Below, one piece after another: positions 1-10,380 of a stretch of 64,000 nucleotides of DNA; the stretch's first letter is position 1; every line of letters begins with the position of its first letter. The notes under the pieces were generated by a model. That model did no database searches and was not told the origin of the DNA. It worked only from the letters and a program-made list of their open reading frames with translations. The DNA is taken from assembly GCF_014199195.1 (NCBI RefSeq), contig NZ_JACIJE010000004.1, positions 62,001 to 126,000 of the forward strand, written 5' to 3'. This DNA is from Neoroseomonas alkaliterrae (lineage in GTDB: Bacteria; Pseudomonadota; Alphaproteobacteria; Acetobacterales; Acetobacteraceae). Both the position numbers and the translations under genes were made by a program.

Positions 1-37
1 TTGATCAGCGCCTCGATCTCCGCGGGTTGCATCGCCA

Positions 38-38
<1 letters not shown>
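1..38 (-). CDS. bolA: BolA family protein, N-terminal fragment (cut by window start)
   Basis: Only the first 12 codons are visible; they read MAMQPAEIEALI. The ATG at 38-36 overlaps the purL stop codon in a TGATG junction, so translation is probably coupled to purL. The residues match the usual start of BolA-like proteins (a short helix with an acidic residue and ALI), and purL-bolA-grxD is a common alphaproteobacterial gene order. BolA proteins work with monothiol glutaredoxins in Fe-S and redox regulation. The fragment is too short for domain evidence, so the name rests mainly on context. Confidence 0.5.
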
Positions 39-2272
<2,234 letters not shown>

Positions 2273-2766
2273 GGGTGCCTTGTCGGCAGGCGGGGCGGCG
2301 CTGTCCAGGGGGGGGTGCGGCGCGGGGGCGTCATGAGCGGGCGAGGGGCTCCGCCCGCGGAATCGAGAGGATGCCCGAAGCGCGGCGGAGGAGGAGGCGG
2401 AAACCGCTCAAGATGTCCCGGCATATGCGGTCCTGGCCGGACGAGGTGGGCACGGTCGGTAGCGGGTTGGCACCGCTGTCAGGATGACGAGCGGGTCGAG
2501 GAGCATGGCCGGGCAGGGAACGGCTGCGGCAGCGCCTCGGGACGCGGGCGAAGGGCCGCAGCATGGCGACGATACATGTCATTAATGTAGAAGACTTTCG
2601 AGTCATAAGCGACCAAAGGGCGAAATCTTCATCCCCGCGTGAGAGTCTTCAGACGATGCAAATCGATGCAATGCGCAAACGACACGAGCATTCCGGGTAA
2701 AATATTGACGCGTCTCGCTTGGCATGCTCAGCATAGACAAGTCTGATGCGCGTTCGAGGTCTATCG
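2273..2766. other. Non-coding stretch between divergent purL and an exported-protein gene
   Basis: No convincing gene is visible. The first part is GC-rich and holds a 7-bp stem hairpin (arms 2337-2343 and 2352-2358) around a GGCTCCGCCC motif. From about 2575 to 2745 the sequence becomes clearly richer in A and T. That part holds inverted arms GAAGACT (2590-2596) and AGTCTTC (2644-2650), two direct GATGCAA copies ten bases apart (2655 and 2665), and a TAAAAT hexamer (2698-2703) that could be a -10 element for the plus-strand gene. Promoters for both divergent genes should lie here, but no complete -35/-10 pair is clear. Confidence 0.5.
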
Positions 2767-3708
2767 ATGATTTCACCTCTCCGTGTTCTTCTGATCGGCC
2801 TAGTCCTGGCCGCCGTGACCGGCCACCCTGCCGCCCTGGCGCAAACGCCTCCGCAGCGGGATATCCAGACCGCTCTTGCTGAGCGGCTCCCCCGCGGCTG
2901 GGAAGTCGCGTCCCTGCGCATCGAGGCGACGGAAAATCGCGGATCGGCCGTGACGCCGCGCATCCTCAGCCGCTTCGTGGCGGAGCTGAGGTTGCGTGAG
3001 ACCACCTATCGGGAGGCAGGCCGGCTCGATGGCATCCTCGTACTTCAGCCCGCGCTGACCCCCGGGGCGCGGCGGACGCTGCACGGGATCGCGACCTCGG
3101 TCCTTTATGCTGGACGCTGGAGCACGGTGGTGGAGGTGCAGGGTGACCCCTTCGCCGCCGCGGGGCGACTCCGGGGAGAGTTCCTGCCGCCTACGCTGGT
3201 CGAAGGCACGCCCGAGTATGCGGCGGTGCGGGATCGTGCGGTCGCGGCGATGCAGCAGCGGGTGGCCGACGAGCGCGACCGACGGGCCCGGATGGCTGCA
3301 ATCTTCGGTGATCCGCCGCGGATCCTGCGGGAAGTGCCCGAACTCGCGGGGGCCTTCATCGAGCCGAGCCGCAATCGCGTCACGCCTTTCCGGCTCGTCT
3401 TCCAGTCGCGCGACCTCGAGGCAGGCACCTTCACGGCGGAGATGATCTGGCCGGTCAGCGGCTCGGTGCTCTCCGCCCGCGGGCGGATCGTGGAGAACCG
3501 GCTCGAACTCGCCGAGACGGGCTATGTGCGCAATCCGCGGGGGCGGTCACCGCAGTTCGAGTCCTATCGCGGGACGATCGAACCTGCCGGGATCCGCGGC
3601 CTGGTCTGCCGCGAACCCGATTTGGAGCAGCCCTGCCGGCCCTCCGATCTGCGCTTCACTCTCTCGCTTCCCATGACCGCAAGCGAGACGTCGGCCGCCC
3701 GGCAATAG
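2767..3708 (+). CDS. Exported protein of unknown function
   Basis: I do not recognise the family. The ATG at 2767 is chosen because it directly precedes a clean Sec signal peptide: MISPLR, a hydrophobic core around LLIGLVLAAV, and probable cleavage after ALA near residue 24. An upstream in-frame ATG at 2746 would only add seven residues. The mature part (about 290 residues) is soluble-looking, with a basic helical centre near residues 155-185 and a late segment GLVCREPDLEQPCRPSD whose two cysteines could form a periplasmic disulfide. The gene stands alone on the plus strand inside the purine cluster, with AT-richer DNA before it and a hairpin just after it. Confidence 0.75.
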   Translation: MISPLRVLLIGLVLAAVTGHPAALAQTPPQRDIQTALAERLPRGWEVASLRIEATENRGSAVTPRILSRFVAELRLRETTYREAGRLDGILVLQPALTPGARRTLHGIATSVLYAGRWSTVVEVQGDPFAAAGRLRGEFLPPTLVEGTPEYAAVRDRAVAAMQQRVADERDRRARMAAIFGDPPRILREVPELAGAFIEPSRNRVTPFRLVFQSRDLEAGTFTAEMIWPVSGSVLSARGRIVENRLELAETGYVRNPRGRSPQFESYRGTIEPAGIRGLVCREPDLEQPCRPSDLRFTLSLPMTASETSAARQ

Positions 3709-3716
3709 TGGCCGAT

Positions 3717-3738
3717 CCTGGGCGGGTATTGGCCCAGG
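3717..3738 (+). terminator. Hairpin just after the exported-protein gene
   Basis: Perfect 7-bp arms CCTGGGC and GCCCAGG enclose an 8-base loop, starting 8 bases after the stop codon at 3708. There is no clear T-run after it, so it may stall or protect RNA rather than act as a classic intrinsic terminator. Confidence 0.4.
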
Positions 3739-3837
3739 TCTTGAACATCCTGCGTCGTCGCAATCGGTGAGGGCCGCAACATCGATTGAACACCCAACCG
3801 GCCGAAGAGGGCAGGAAATCGGTGTCGTTACGACGTT

Positions 3838-3854
3838 CAGGGGCGGCACCCCTG
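3838..3854 (-). terminator. Hairpin just after purQ
   Basis: Arms CAGGGG and CCCCTG (6 bp, loop CGGCA) lie 11 bases beyond the purQ stop on its transcribed strand. The position suggests the end of the purC-purS-purQ transcript. The stem is short and has no U-tract. Confidence 0.3.
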
Positions 3855-3864
3855 CGAAGCGCCC

Positions 3865-4560
3865 TCAGGCCGAAACCAGACTCTCCGCCAAACTCTCGAA
3901 CATCGGCAGCCCGTCCGTCCCGCCCATCAGCTCGTCCACCAGATCTTCCGGGTGGGGCATCAGGCCGCAGATGCGCAGGTTGGGGGAGAAGATTCCGGCG
4001 ATGTTGCGGGCGGATCCGTTGCGGTTGGCCGCCTCGGTCGCCTCGCCGGCCTCGTTCACGTAGCGGAAGGCGACGAGGCCCTCGCCTTCCAGGCGGTCCA
4101 GTGTCGCCTCGTCGGCGAAGTAGTTGCCGTCGCCATGGGCCATGGGGGCGCGGAAGGTCGCACCCTTCTGCCAGCGGCTGGTGAAGGCGGTGCCCGCGCG
4201 CTCGACGCGCAGGATGCAGTCCATCGAGAGGAAGCGCAGCGAGGCGTTGCGCAGCAGCCCGCCCGGCAGCAGTCCGGCCTCGATCAGGATCTGGAAGCCG
4301 TTGCACACGCCGAGGATGTGGCCGCCGCGCGCGGCGAACTCCTTCACCTCCCGCATGATGGGGGATTGGGCGGCCATCGCGCCGCAGCGCAGGTAGTCCC
4401 CGTAGGAGAAGCCGCCAGCCAGCACCACGAGATCGAGCCCCGCGGGCAGCGGCTCGCGGTGAAACAGCATCAGCGGCTCGCGGCCTGTCGCGCGCTTGAG
4501 CGCGATGCGCATGTCGCGTTCGCGGTTGGTGCCGGGGAAGACGATGATGGCGGCTTTCAT
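3865..4560 (-). CDS. purQ: Phosphoribosylformylglycinamidine synthase, glutaminase subunit PurQ
   Basis: PurQ hydrolyses glutamine and passes ammonia to PurL for FGAM formation. The 231-residue product is a class I glutamine amidotransferase of normal length. It begins [17 protein letters not shown], carries [10 protein letters not shown] near residue 70, the nucleophile elbow GVCNGFQ near residue 105, and a C-terminal GLMPHPED that supplies the catalytic histidine and the following acid. It lies 12 bases downstream of a small membrane-protein gene and in the same run as purC and purS. Its usual partner purL is separated from it by an opposite-strand gene. Confidence 0.97.
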   Translation of the reverse strand: MKAAIIVFPGTNRERDMRIALKRATGREPLMLFHREPLPAGLDLVVLAGGFSYGDYLRCGAMAAQSPIMREVKEFAARGGHILGVCNGFQILIEAGLLPGGLLRNASLRFLSMDCILRVERAGTAFTSRWQKGATFRAPMAHGDGNYFADEATLDRLEGEGLVAFRYVNEAGEATEAANRNGSARNIAGIFSPNLRICGLMPHPEDLVDELMGGTDGLPMFESLAESLVSA

Positions 4561-4572
4561 GGCGTGGTCCGG

Positions 4573-4797
4573 TCAGCCGAAGGAGATCCGCAGCCAGTGC
4601 AGCCCGCCCATGATGAGCATGGTCGAGCCGGCGGCCAGCGCGGCGGCGGTGACCCAGCGGTTCGCGGTGCGCTTGCCGCGGGCGATGATGCTGGGGCGCG
4701 GCGCCTTGGTGGTGGCGAGGCGCTCCTCGCGCCAGCGCAGCCCCATCGCGAAGAGGACGGTCAGCACCGCCATCGCGAGGAGGCTCGCCTTCATCAT
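4573..4797 (-). CDS. Small two-helix membrane protein within the purine operon
   Basis: This 74-residue protein has two hydrophobic segments (about residues 4-18 and 47-66) separated by a basic, polar loop (RWREERLATTKAP and following). No family is recognised, and it does not resemble the DUF1476 proteins sometimes found beside purS. It starts one base after the purS stop and ends 12 bases before purQ, so it should be co-transcribed and probably translationally coupled. The context implies expression with purine biosynthesis but gives no function. An ATG one codon downstream (4794) is equally possible. Confidence 0.75.
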   Translation of the reverse strand: MMKASLLAMAVLTVLFAMGLRWREERLATTKAPRPSIIARGKRTANRWVTAAALAAGSTMLIMGGLHWLRISFG

Positions 4798-4798
4798 C

Positions 4799-5038
4799 TC
4801 AGGCGATCTCGACGCGGAAGGATTCGATCACCGTGTTGGCGAGCAGGCGGCGGGCCATGTCCTCCGCGGCGGCCTTCGCCTTCGCGGGGTCGGTCTCGGC
4901 GAGGTCGAGCTCGATCACCTTGCCCGCGCGCACCTCCTTCACGCCCGTGAAGCCGAGGCCTTCGAGCGCATGGCCGATCGCCTTGCCCTGGGGGTCGAGC
5001 ACGCCGGCCTTGGGCATCACGTAGACGCGCGCCTTCAC
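4799..5038 (-). CDS. purS: Phosphoribosylformylglycinamidine synthase subunit PurS
   Basis: PurS is the small structural subunit that bridges PurQ and PurL in the FGAM synthase complex. The 79-residue product shows the family pattern: a first strand [17 protein letters not shown], then GKAI and GLGF segments, and a final strand [10 protein letters not shown]. The start is a GTG at 5038 that overlaps the purC stop as GTGA, which explains why a simple ATG search would extend the frame too far upstream. Length and gene order (purC-purS-purQ) support the call strongly. Confidence 0.95.
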   Translation of the reverse strand: MKARVYVMPKAGVLDPQGKAIGHALEGLGFTGVKEVRAGKVIELDLAETDPAKAKAAAEDMARRLLANTVIESFRVEIA

Positions 5039-5799
5039 TGCATCACCTCCGGCCCGGTCATGTCGCGCGGGCCGGCCTCGGGCAGGATGCCGAGGCGGCG
5101 GGCGACCTCCTGGTAGCCTTCCTCGACCTTGCCGAGGTCGCGGCGGAAGCGGTCCTTGTCCATCTTCTCGCCCGTCTTGGCGTCCCACAGGCGGCAATTG
5201 TCGGGGCTGATCTCGTCGGCGAGGACGATGCGCATCTCCTCATTCTCCCACAGCCGGCCGAACTCCAGCTTGAAGTCCACCAGCGTGATGCCGACGCCAA
5301 GGAAAAGCCCGGTGAGGAAGTCGTTCACCCTGAGCGTGAGCGCGACGATGTCGTCGAGGTCCTGCGTGCTCGCCCAGCCGAAACAGGTGATGTGCTCCTC
5401 GGCGACCATCGGGTCGTTCAGCGCGTCGTTCTTGTAGTAGTATTCGATGATCGAGCGCGGCAGGCGCTGGCCCTCGGTGATGCCGAGGCGCTGGCTGAGC
5501 GAGCCGGCCGCGACGTTGCGCACCACGACCTCGAGCGGGATGATCTCGACCTCGCGGATCAGCTGCTCGCGCATGTTGAGGCGGCGGATGAAGTGGGTCG
5601 GGATGCCGATCTCGGCGAGGCGCGTCATTAGGTATTCGCTGATGCGGTTGTTGAGCACGCCCTTGCCGGTGATGGTGCCCTTCTTCTTCGCGTTGAAGGC
5701 GGTGGCGTCGTCCTTGAAGTACTGGACCAGGGTGCCGGGCTCGGGGCCTTCGAAGAGGATCTTGGCCTTGCCCTCGTAGAGTTGTCGGCGTCGCGCCAT
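5035..5799 (-). CDS. purC: Phosphoribosylaminoimidazole-succinocarboxamide synthase PurC
   Basis: PurC joins CAIR and aspartate, using ATP, to give SAICAR. The ATG at 5799 gives a 254-residue protein starting [18 protein letters not shown], the normal length and N-terminus; the open frame further upstream has no family similarity. Recognisable segments include [38 protein letters not shown] and [14 protein letters not shown] near residue 200. It is the first gene of the purC-purS-membrane protein-purQ run and overlaps purS by four bases. Confidence 0.97.
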   Translation of the reverse strand: MARRRQLYEGKAKILFEGPEPGTLVQYFKDDATAFNAKKKGTITGKGVLNNRISEYLMTRLAEIGIPTHFIRRLNMREQLIREVEIIPLEVVVRNVAAGSLSQRLGITEGQRLPRSIIEYYYKNDALNDPMVAEEHITCFGWASTQDLDDIVALTLRVNDFLTGLFLGVGITLVDFKLEFGRLWENEEMRIVLADEISPDNCRLWDAKTGEKMDKDRFRRDLGKVEEGYQEVARRLGILPEAGPRDMTGPEVMQ

Positions 5800-5914
5800 G
5801 GCGGGAGGAATCCTTCGTGTCGCCGCGCGGATGGGCCAACGGCGAGAGAGAGGCGGCGTATAGCAAGGGCGGGCCGGAAGGGCCATCGCCCATGCCCGGG
5901 GGGGCAGCCCCGCG

Positions 5915-6664
5915 TCAGGCGGCGAGCGCGCTGGCGAGCGGGGCGAAGGCGGCCTGGCCGGGCGGGGCGGGGCAGAAGAGCCAGACCGGCGCCCGGCCGG
6001 GGGCGAGCGCCATCAGGCTCGCGCAGACCGTGCCGAAGCCGCCCGAGGGCGGGACGTTGAGCGTCTCCGCGAGGCCGAATTCCGGCCCGTGGCCGCTGTC
6101 GGCGAGCAGCGCCTGCCAGGAGGACCAGTCGCCCGCATCCGGCTCGGGCGGCGGGGCGGCTCGGAAGCGGGGCAGGTGGCGCCGGGTGCGCGGGCTCGCC
6201 GGGTCGTTGGGGTCGTGGGCGGTGACCATGGAGAGGCCCTCGGGGAGCGGCCGGGTCTCCGGATGGCCCTGGCCGAGGCCGCGGAGGAAGAAGGCGTCGC
6301 GGTGGTCGGCGACGACCATGTTGAAGGGGCGCCAGCGTTCCGCCGGCAGGGCGGCGATGCGCGCCGCGCCGGCGGCGGCGGAGGGGGCGGCGGCCGCGAC
6401 CAGCGGGAGCTCCCCGCGCGAGCGCTTGCCGGCCTCGGGGCCGAGGCTGCCGGGGCGGTTGAGCACGGCGGCGACGACCCCGCCCGGGCCGAGGGCCATC
6501 CAGGTGCCCCCCGCGCTGCGGTCGCGCCCGCCGATCAGGCCGGGCGATTCGGGCCACCAGGCGGCGGGCGGATCCCAGGGGCGGTCGAGGCGCTCGTCCC
6601 GGTTGGCGGCGAGCAGCAGCGGCCAGGGATGGTGCGGCCGCCGGAGGACGATCACCGTGCACAT
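5915..6664 (-). CDS. NRDE family protein (TANGO2-like)
   Basis: The 249-residue product has the family signature at its N-terminus: Met-Cys-Thr (MCTVIVL) followed by LLLAANRDE, with the NRDE motif at residues 21-24. Further in are [15 protein letters not shown] (residues 40-55) and [14 protein letters not shown], both typical of the NRDE/TANGO2 fold. The fold resembles N-terminal nucleophile hydrolases, but the bacterial biochemical role is not settled. The gene lies upstream of purC on the same strand with a 115-base gap, so it may have its own promoter or share the purine transcript. Confidence 0.85.
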   Translation of the reverse strand: MCTVIVLRRPHHPWPLLLAANRDERLDRPWDPPAAWWPESPGLIGGRDRSAGGTWMALGPGGVVAAVLNRPGSLGPEAGKRSRGELPLVAAAAPSAAAGAARIAALPAERWRPFNMVVADHRDAFFLRGLGQGHPETRPLPEGLSMVTAHDPNDPASPRTRRHLPRFRAAPPPEPDAGDWSSWQALLADSGHGPEFGLAETLNVPPSGGFGTVCASLMALAPGRAPVWLFCPAPPGQAAFAPLASALAA

Positions 6665-6793
6665 GAAGGAAGGCTGGGGCCGCGGGCCGAGGGGCGCAAG
6701 CCGGTGCGCCGCATCGTCGGCCGCGCCCCGGGCGTCAGCCGCCGAAGCATACCGGCGCGGGCGTCGCCGCCGCGCCCCTCGGCGGCCCAGGCG

Positions 6794-7117
6794 TCAGAAA
6801 CGGAAGTTCAGCGACACGCCGGGCGCGTAATAGACGGGCGGCGGGGCGTAATAGACCGGCGGCGGCGGCGCGTAATACACGCGCGGCGGCGGGGCGTAGT
6901 ACACCCGCGGCGGCGGCGCGTAGTACACGCGCGGCGGCGGGGCGTAGTAGTAGGCCGGCGGCGCGACATAGGCGTGCCGCGGTGGCGGCCCCCAGCCGCG
7001 GCCGGGATGGCCGCCATGGCGCCAATGGCGGTCGCCGGCCTCGGCCTGCGGGGCCGCGCCCATCAGGCAGGCGGCCGAGGCCAGGGCGGCGAGGCTGAGC
7101 GTCCGGATCAGGCGCAT
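6794..7117 (-). CDS. Exported Tyr/Pro-rich octapeptide-repeat protein
   Basis: This 107-residue protein has a signal peptide (MRLIRTLSLAALASAACLMG, cleavage near AEA at residue 27). A His/Gly-rich stretch follows (residues 28-48), and then about six copies of an eight-residue unit of the form YYAPPPRV. It ends SLNFRF; a terminal aromatic residue after alternating hydrophobics is also seen in outer-membrane proteins, but there is far too little sequence for a barrel. Short exported proteins of this type with YYxPPP repeats are frequent in alphaproteobacteria and remain uncharacterised. A structural surface or periplasmic role is a guess. Confidence 0.75.
   Translation of the reverse strand: MRLIRTLSLAALASAACLMGAAPQAEAGDRHWRHGGHPGRGWGPPPRHAYVAPPAYYYAPPPRVYYAPPPRVYYAPPPRVYYAPPPPVYYAPPPVYYAPGVSLNFRF
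6825..6963 (-). repeat. Coding tandem repeat, 24-bp unit
   Basis: The DNA unit encoding the PPPRVYYA octapeptide is repeated, with three nearly identical central copies and shorter, diverged copies at the edges. The copies differ mainly in synonymous or single-base changes, which points to duplication by slippage or recombination followed by drift. Copy number is likely to differ between related strains. Confidence 0.8.
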
Positions 7118-7230
7118 GGGTCGCTACCTCCTTGATTGCCGATTCCTAGCACATCGGTTGGGGCGGAATCGCGGCAGGCCTGCCTTGCTTCCGGCCCATG
7201 CGCCGGCATGGCGCGCGCCGAAGGGGTGGC

Positions 7231-8568
7231 TCAGCCCTCGCCGAAGACGCGGCGGAAGATGGTGTCCACATGCGCGAAGTCGCGCGCGGGGTCCATCGCC
7301 GCGGCGATGGCCGCGGGCGAAAGGACCGCACTGACCGCCGGGTCGGCCTCGAGATTCTCGGCGAAGCTGCGCCCGCCCGGCGTGCCGAGCGCCTGCCAGG
7401 TCGCCATCGCGGCGCGCTGCACGGCGGCATAGGCGTCCTCGCGGCTCATGCCCGCCTGGGTGAGGGCGAGCAGCACCTTCTGGCTGTGCACCACGCCGCC
7501 GAGCGATTCGAGGTTCGCGGCCATGCGCTCGGGATAGACGGTGAGCTTCTCCATCATGCCGGTCAGGCGCACGAGGGCGAAATCGAGCGCGATGGTGGCA
7601 TCGGGGGCGATGACGCGCTCGACGCTCGAATGGCTGATGTCGCGCTCGTGCCACAGCGCCACGTTCTCGAGCGCGGGCACCGCATAGCCGCGCACCAGCC
7701 GCGCGAGGCCCGTCAGGTTCTCGCTCAGCACCGGGTTGCGCTTGTGCGGCATGGCGCTGCTGCCCTTCTGGCCGGGATGGAAGAACTCCTCGGCCTCGCG
7801 CACCTCGCTGCGCTGGAGGTGGCGCACCTCGGTCGCGAGGCGCTCGATGCCCGAGGCGATGACGGCGAGCGCGCAGAAGAAGGCCGCATGCCGGTCGCGC
7901 GGGATGACCTGGGTGCTGACGGGCTCGACCGCGAGGCCGAGCCGCTCGGCGACGAAGGCCTCCACGCGCGGGTCCACCGAGGCGAAGGTGCCGACGGGCC
8001 CCGAGATGGCGCAGGTCGCGACCTCGGCCCGCGCCGCGCGCAGCCGTTCCCGCCCGCGCGCGAACTCCGCGTAGTGGCCCGCGATCTTGAGGCCGAAGGT
8101 GGTCGGCTCGGCATGGATGCCGTGGCTGCGGCCGATGGTGGGGGTGCGCCGGTGCTCCATCGCGCGCGCCTTCAGCGCGGCGAGCAGCGCGTCGAGGTCC
8201 TCGAGCAGCAGGTCGGCGGCGCGGGTGAGCTGCACGGCAAGGCAGGTGTCGAGCACGTCGGAGCTCGTCATGCCCTGGTGCATGAAGCGCGCCTCGGGGC
8301 CGATGCCCTCGGCCATGAAGGTGAGGAAGGCGATGACGTCGTGGCGGGTGACGCGCTCGATCTCGTCGATGCGCGCGACCTCGGCCTCGCCGATCGCCGC
8401 CGCGCGCGGGGCGCCCTTCTCGCGGATGACGCGCGCCGCCTCGGCGGGGATGGCGCCGATCGCGGCCATCGCCTCGGCGGCGAGCGCCTCGATCTCGAAC
8501 CAGATGCGGTAGCGCTCGGCGGGCGACCAGATGGCGGTCATCTGCGGGCGGGAATAGCGCGGGACCAT
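7231..8568 (-). CDS. purB: Adenylosuccinate lyase PurB
   Basis: PurB removes fumarate from SAICAR and from adenylosuccinate, acting in both the IMP and AMP branches. The chosen ATG at 8568 gives 445 residues beginning MVPRYSRPQMTAIWS, which matches the classic family start; the open frame continues upstream without similarity. The fumarase/aspartase signature is present as GSSAMPHKRNP near residue 277. Other landmarks are MTSSDVLDT near residue 100 and TIGRSHGIHAEPTTFG near residue 145. It precedes the rest of the purine genes on the same strand, but two unrelated genes lie between it and purC. Confidence 0.96.
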   Translation of the reverse strand: MVPRYSRPQMTAIWSPAERYRIWFEIEALAAEAMAAIGAIPAEAARVIREKGAPRAAAIGEAEVARIDEIERVTRHDVIAFLTFMAEGIGPEARFMHQGMTSSDVLDTCLAVQLTRAADLLLEDLDALLAALKARAMEHRRTPTIGRSHGIHAEPTTFGLKIAGHYAEFARGRERLRAARAEVATCAISGPVGTFASVDPRVEAFVAERLGLAVEPVSTQVIPRDRHAAFFCALAVIASGIERLATEVRHLQRSEVREAEEFFHPGQKGSSAMPHKRNPVLSENLTGLARLVRGYAVPALENVALWHERDISHSSVERVIAPDATIALDFALVRLTGMMEKLTVYPERMAANLESLGGVVHSQKVLLALTQAGMSREDAYAAVQRAAMATWQALGTPGGRSFAENLEADPAVSAVLSPAAIAAAMDPARDFAHVDTIFRRVFGEG

Positions 8569-8769
8569 GCGGGCAGGCTCCGGTGGGCGGGAACGCGGAG
8601 CGTTTGGCGCGGCGGGGCGGCGGGCGCAAGCCGCGGCGGGGCGGAAACGCCGCCGCCGCCATGCGACGGCATGGGCCGGGGCGCGGGCTGCGGGCTTGCG
8701 GAGGCCGGGGCGCCCCGGTAACGCTACGTGGCCGGTGAATGACCCCAAAATCCCTGGAATGTCCCCAGA

Positions 8770-9588
8770 ATGTTGGAACTGCTGCCCGAATGGCTCCAGC
8801 CGTTGGCGATGGTGCTGTTCATCGACGTCGTCCTCGCAGGGGACAACGCCATCGTCGTCGGCATGGCGGCGGCCGGGCTGCCGGCCGACCAGCGCCGCAA
8901 GGCGATCTTCTGGGGGATCATCGCCGCGACGGTGATGCGCATCGCCTTCGCCTCGATCACGGTGCAGCTGCTGCAGATCGTCGGCATCATCCTCGCGGGC
9001 GGCGTGCTGCTGCTCTGGGTGTGCTGGAAGATGTACCGCGAGCTGCGCGAGGGCGGCGGCCACGACCACCCGGACACGACCGAGCAGCACGAGGGCGTGG
9101 AGGCGCTGGAAGGCGAGACGCCCGCGGGCGCGCCGCGCAAGACGCTGCGCCAGGCGATCACGCAGATCCTCGTCGCCGACGTCTCCATGAGCCTCGACAA
9201 CGTGCTCGCGGTCGCGGGCGCGGCGAAGGACCATCCCTACATCCTGATCATCGGCCTTGCCGTCTCGGTGGTGCTGATGGGCGTCGCGGCGACCTTCATC
9301 GCGCGGCTGCTCGACAAGCACCGCTGGATCGCCTGGGTCGGCCTGCTGGTGATCCTCTACGTCGCGCTGTCCATGATCTACGAGGGGACGGAGCAGGTCG
9401 CCGCCGCGGTGCCCGAGGCCTATGCCTACCTGTTCCTGCCGCTCGGCTTCCTGGTGCCGGCGATCGCGGGCGTCTTCCCGGTCTGGCTCTGGGTCGGGGC
9501 GACGGTGTTCCAGATGATCGTCTACACCGCGATCATCACGCTGGTCGCGGGCGCGGTGCGCGACGCGAGCCGACGCTCCTCGGCCTGA
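8770..9588 (+). CDS. TerC/YjbE family integral membrane protein
   Basis: The 272-residue protein has seven or more hydrophobic segments and the two TerC-family acidic motifs inside membrane helices: DVVLAGDNAIVVG (residues 19-31) and, in the second half, DVSMSLDNVLAVAG (near residues 137-150). A hydrophilic His/Asp/Glu-rich loop (about residues 95-125, containing HDHPDTTEQHEG) separates the halves and could bind metal. Family members are linked to manganese or other metal efflux and to metalation of exported proteins. I checked the leader for a yybP-ykoY manganese riboswitch and did not find a convincing one. Confidence 0.88.
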   Translation: MLELLPEWLQPLAMVLFIDVVLAGDNAIVVGMAAAGLPADQRRKAIFWGIIAATVMRIAFASITVQLLQIVGIILAGGVLLLWVCWKMYRELREGGGHDHPDTTEQHEGVEALEGETPAGAPRKTLRQAITQILVADVSMSLDNVLAVAGAAKDHPYILIIGLAVSVVLMGVAATFIARLLDKHRWIAWVGLLVILYVALSMIYEGTEQVAAAVPEAYAYLFLPLGFLVPAIAGVFPVWLWVGATVFQMIVYTAIITLVAGAVRDASRRSSA

Positions 9589-9783
9589 GCGCGCAACGGC
9601 CGGAGCATTGCCGCGGCGGCCTTGCCGTGGTCATGGTTTGGCCGGATTCGGCTGGCTCCTTCGCGGGGCGTCCCTGGCCGGTCCGGTGACCGCGCCGCCG
9701 CGGGCGCCGCGCCACTTGGCGCGCGGGCCCGCCATCCGGGCGCAGCAACGGGAGGAGACGCCGTGCGGAATCCTGCAGCCGCG

Positions 9784-10347
9784 ATGATTCGGACCATGAG
9801 GGGAAGGGCGCTGCCGCTCCTCGCCGTGCTCGGCCTCGGGGCCTGCGCGGCGATCGAGATCGGCGAGCGCCCGAGCCTCGATGCCGTCGCGGCGCGCATG
9901 CCCGCCCAGCTCGCGGGGTTCCAGCTCGGCGAGACGGCGCGCCGGCCCGGGCCATCGCTCGCGCTCGACTACGCCACGCCCAACCGTCGCGCGGTCGGCA
10001 CCGTGCTGATCTATGACGCGCCGGGCGGTGCGGCGCCGACCGATCCGGGCGCGCCCGAGATTGACCGCGAGGTGACCGCCGCCGTCGCCGATGTCGCCGA
10101 ATCGCCGCAGGGCCGCACGGGGCGGAGGCTCGCCGAGCGCGAGCGCGTCACGCTGCGCGAGGCCGGGCTGCGCTGCGCCATCCTCACCGGCGCCTTCGGG
10201 CGCGCGCCGGTGTCGCGCCATGTCTGCGTGGGCGGCGCGGATGGGCGCTTCGTGAAGGTGCATGTGACCATGCCGGACACGCGCCCGCCGCCGGCGGACG
10301 CCACCGCCTTCGCCGCCGCCGCGCTGCGCGCGGTGCGCGGCGGGTGA
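9784..10347 (+). CDS. Putative lipoprotein of unknown function
   Basis: From the ATG at 9784 the 187-residue product has a short basic start (MIRTMRGRA), a hydrophobic core and a lipobox LGAC with the cysteine near residue 21, predicting a lipid-anchored periplasmic protein. The open frame reaches further upstream, but that part lacks signal-peptide character. The body includes a YATPNRRAVGTVLIYD strand region and two further cysteines (LRCAIL, RHVCVGG) that could pair. No family is recognised. It is convergent with the protease gene, with a hairpin in the 33-base gap. Confidence 0.7.
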   Translation: MIRTMRGRALPLLAVLGLGACAAIEIGERPSLDAVAARMPAQLAGFQLGETARRPGPSLALDYATPNRRAVGTVLIYDAPGGAAPTDPGAPEIDREVTAAVADVAESPQGRTGRRLAERERVTLREAGLRCAILTGAFGRAPVSRHVCVGGADGRFVKVHVTMPDTRPPPADATAFAAAALRAVRGG

Positions 10348-10357
10348 GAATGCGCCG

Positions 10358-10378
10358 CGCGGCGGCCTGACCGCCGCG
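10358..10378. terminator. Hairpin between convergent lipoprotein and protease genes
   Basis: Arms CGCGGCGG and CCGCCGCG (8 bp) enclose loop CCTGA in the 33-base gap between two converging genes. It could serve both directions, but there is no T-run on either side. Confidence 0.4.
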
Positions 10379-10380
10379 GC

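Noticed and set aside
2331-2606. 91-codon frame in the purL upstream spacer
   Set aside because: No ribosome site, Arg/Pro-rich composition and no similarity; it also crosses into the A/T-richer regulatory stretch.
8569-8769. Possible yybP-ykoY manganese riboswitch before the TerC-family gene
   Set aside because: The conserved loop sequences of that riboswitch could not be found in the leader by eye.
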